Assembly: GCA_964007475.1 (NCBI GenBank)
Contig: OZ023273.1
Span: 83,525,712 to 83,589,711, forward strand
Reading direction: 5' to 3'
Source: Hybos culiciformis
Taxonomy: Eukaryota; Arthropoda; Insecta; Diptera; Hybotidae
Length of the DNA stretch: 64,000 bases
Shown here: in pieces, positions 61,991 through 64,000 of the stretch
Layout: every line of letters begins with the position of its first letter
How positions within the stretch are numbered: position 1 is the stretch's first letter
The notes under the pieces: generated by a model
What the model was told of the DNA's origin: nothing
The model's database searches: none
The model's input: only the letters and a program-made list of their open reading frames with translations
Position numbers and translations under genes: made by a program

Positions 61991-62414
61991 TGGCGAACTA
62001 CGAACCGGCGGTCAACAGTTTTTAAAGCCTTATTGACCTTCAGTACGGCAACGACAAGCGAGTGAAGAAAAGTGCACGGTAATAAGGGATAGGAGAAAAA
62101 GGAAGACTTGGTAACCGCGTCAATTTATTTAATAATTTTATTTTATTTCAGTTAAAAATCGTCGACGACATTATTATTATTATCATTGTTGATATTATTT
62201 TTATCATTCGTTCATTAATTTATTTTTTTTTGTTTTTTTCCTTTTTATTCTTATTTTAAACACATAAAAAAAAAAAAAGTCTAAAACTGCACAATACACT
62301 TTAAAATTTAACAAAAGAAAAAAAAAAAACTTTAAAATAAATTTAAAATAAAAAAAAACAAAAAACGCGTACACCTATCAACAATATCAGAACACAACTG
62401 TTTTATAGAAGAAG
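61991..62414. other. 5' flank of LINE A copy 2 and 5' untranslated region of LINE D
   Basis: The left part up to about 62110 may be LINE A 5' untranslated sequence (minus). The rest, AT-rich with ATT runs and A runs, likely leads into LINE D. No promoter could be assigned. Confidence 0.35.
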
Positions 62415-63185
62415 ATGAAGGTCACTCGTTGGAATGAAAATCTACATAAGGTGAAAAATAATACTAACAATAATTCATTTACTTCATTTTTGGCCCATAA
62501 TCAACATTTCAATCAAAATTTAAATAAAGAAAAATATAGTAATTTCATCCAATCAGAAACCCTTAATCCTTATCCTTCTAGGAAAAAAAAACATCCAATC
62601 ACCAATAGCTTAAGCCCTCCTGTTTCCTCAAATTCCATACAAGAGCAATCTTCATTAAATCCTGCTGTTAAGCCCTCCCATAATTTCAATTCACCCAACC
62701 CAAATTCTCTGCCTTTGGATTCCTCCCAAAATTTCTTACCCTCAAATCCAAATCAAATTCCCAACCTTTTAAATAATCCACACGCATTTCTCGATCCCTT
62801 TTTCCCTCCCATCGTAAAGCTAACACAAAAATCACTCGAAACCGATAATGGCCGTTATATTCTTTCAAGGTTGCGAGATAAAAGGCTTTACGATGACATA
62901 AGACTCTTCCTCGCATATCTCCATGACAAAGACGACTCTTTTAGTATAAACGGCAAAACCACAACCTATATTAAAACGCGCCTTTTAGAGGAGGCACTTC
63001 CGGTCGAGATCGCTGAACTAAGTCACCTTTACAATAGGTATCACTCCGTCATTGGTATTTCAACTAAGGATGTTCGAACAGATCTTTCTTCTTATGCCTC
63101 TGAACTAAGAGCCAAAAGAATGGATTACGTCCAAAGGATAAGAGAGAATGAATATAGGTTTTTTCGGCCAGTCTCCCAGCGGTAG
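62415..63185 (+). CDS. LINE D ORF1, 256 residues, no known domain
   Basis: An uninterrupted frame from ATG 62415 to TAG 63183-63185. The first 130 residues are rich in Asn, Ser and Pro (for example PSHNFNSPNPNSLPLDSSQN), followed by a folded-looking part: VKLTQKSLETDNGRYILSRL, RDKRLYDDIRLFLAYLHDKD, TRLLEEALPVEIAELSHLYN and ELRAKRMDYVQRIRENEYRF. No zinc knuckle or RRM is visible. It overlaps ORF2 by 38 bases (ORF2 ATG at 63148), the arrangement of LINE ORF1/ORF2 pairs. By position it is the ORF1 nucleic-acid-binding protein; the sequence itself does not show this. Apparently undamaged. Confidence 0.6.
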   Translation: MKVTRWNENLHKVKNNTNNNSFTSFLAHNQHFNQNLNKEKYSNFIQSETLNPYPSRKKKHPITNSLSPPVSSNSIQEQSSLNPAVKPSHNFNSPNPNSLPLDSSQNFLPSNPNQIPNLLNNPHAFLDPFFPPIVKLTQKSLETDNGRYILSRLRDKRLYDDIRLFLAYLHDKDDSFSINGKTTTYIKTRLLEEALPVEIAELSHLYNRYHSVIGISTKDVRTDLSSYASELRAKRMDYVQRIRENEYRFFRPVSQR

Positions 63186-64000
63186 TAACCTTATTTCTGT
63201 CCCATTAATAAATAATCAAAGTCATGTCTCCGTCTATTACCAAAATGTTAGAGGGCTCCGCACTAAAACAAAAGATATCCGTCTTAATTCCACTGCCCTT
63301 AATTTTGATATTTATGTCCTCACTGAAACCTGGCTTACTTCATCCATATCTAACTTAGAAATTTTTGATTCGACCTATTCTGTTTTTAGAAATGATAGGC
63401 ATTCTATTCCCTTAACTGAAGCACACAATGGGGTTGTTCCTAAGGGTGGAGGTGTACTTATCGCTATAAAAAATACCTTTCATGCTTCAGAAATTATGTT
63501 ACTTGACTCTGAGCCTTTAGAAATTATTGGTATCAAAGTAAAAGGGCTCTCTCATAACATTTTTATATTGGATTGTTATATTCCCCCTGGCCGAAATATT
63601 GATCTCTATACTAGATTTGTTTCAATTGTTGAATCCTTCTCTAGAAACCTTGATCCTCCTGATGAACGTCTTATTTTTGGTGATTTTAACCTTTCTAATG
63701 TCCGTTGGAATCCTCATGAAGAAGAAAATTTTCTTATTCCCATTGGTGAATTAAGTGATCTTGAATCTACATTTATCGATTCCTTAAATGCATGCTATCT
63801 TCAGCAAATTTCCTCTTTGAGAAATCATCAAGATAAACAGCTCGATCTTGTTTTCGGCACTGATTGGAATAACATTGTCCCTATTGAGACCTCTTCTCCG
63901 TTGGTACCTATTGATTCTTATCACCCCCCTCTCGGCTTTTCTTTAGGCATGAACGCTCCTTCTAAGACACTAACCCCTAGCTCCCTTGTTTTTAATTTTT
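63148..64000 (+). CDS. LINE D ORF2, endonuclease domain (runs off window)
   Basis: From ATG 63148 the frame is open to the window end (284 codons): SVYYQNVRGLRTKTKDIRLN, DIYVLTETWLTSSI, GGGVLIAIKNTFHASEI, DCYIPPGRNIDLY, LIFGDFNLSNVRWNPHEEEN, NHQDKQLDLVFGTD and SYHPPLGFSL. These are the motifs of the apurinic-type endonuclease of Jockey/CR1-like LINEs (N of QNVRG, E of TETW, GDFN, D of QLDLVF, H of YHPP in place of the usual SDH). The RT should follow outside the window. No stop or shift, so this copy may be young. The start could be any codon after the ORF1 overlap. Confidence 0.85.
   Translation, partial: MNIGFFGQSPSGSNLISVPLINNQSHVSVYYQNVRGLRTKTKDIRLNSTALNFDIYVLTETWLTSSISNLEIFDSTYSVFRNDRHSIPLTEAHNGVVPKGGGVLIAIKNTFHASEIMLLDSEPLEIIGIKVKGLSHNIFILDCYIPPGRNIDLYTRFVSIVESFSRNLDPPDERLIFGDFNLSNVRWNPHEEENFLIPIGELSDLESTFIDSLNACYLQQISSLRNHQDKQLDLVFGTDWNNIVPIETSSPLVPIDSYHPPLGFSLGMNAPSKTLTPSSLVFNF

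Noticed and set aside
1..64000. CRISPR array, because of regularly repeated words
   Set aside because: Units are inverted across a centre, spacers are themselves repeats, and the sequence is a eukaryotic genome with introns and LINEs.

Overview
The window looks like nuclear DNA from an arthropod, most likely an insect. It is strongly AT-rich, has spliced genes with GT-AG introns, and carries typical insect transposons: Mutator-like (MULE), hAT, piggyBac and TA-target MITEs, a tRNA-derived SINE, and non-LTR retrotransposons with Jockey/CR1-type coding regions. I cannot name the species. A dipteran is possible but is a guess.

Layout. 1-930 and 22330-23335 are two copies, in opposite orientation, of a fold-back element built from short repeated words (GCGAAATGT, GGCCAAATGG). 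Between them lies the only intact-looking cellular gene I can assemble: a four-coding-exon minus-strand Ras-related small GTPase resembling RERGL (5981-13230, 238 codons plus stop), with MITEs in its introns. 23.3-38.5 kb is mostly unrecognised AT-rich DNA holding isolated transposons (a hAT MITE with perfect 8-bp target duplication, TA MITEs, a SINE, a decayed LINE piece and a word-repeat fold-back at 32.1 kb).

39.0-64.0 kb is a dense transposon nest. A possible host exon (39017-39255 and 46741-47011) is split by a 7.5 kb insertion: LINE B copy 1 (minus), itself interrupted by a complete 3.5 kb MULE (43070-46582). The MULE has a FLYWCH zinc finger, a spliced DDE transposase, long terminal repeats made of the word GACATAAAGTCAATTGACTTTATGTC-like palindromes, and a perfect 9-bp target duplication. 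A 533-bp non-autonomous element with its own 9-bp duplication sits inside an intron of that transposase. At 48.6-58.4 kb three LINEs are nested: LINE B copy 2 (minus) inside LINE A copy 1 (plus) inside LINE C (plus). A second LINE A copy follows in inverted orientation (58.9-62.0 kb), then the 5' end of a fresh-looking LINE D (62.4 kb to the window end).

The most interesting pattern is a recurring architecture: fold-back elements whose termini are arrays of one short word, unique to each element, in opposite orientation on the two sides. At least three of them (2.0 kb, 43.1 kb, 45.0 kb) have 9-10-bp target duplications typical of MULEs, and one encodes the transposase. I infer they form one MULE-mobilised group whose word sequence differs from family to family.
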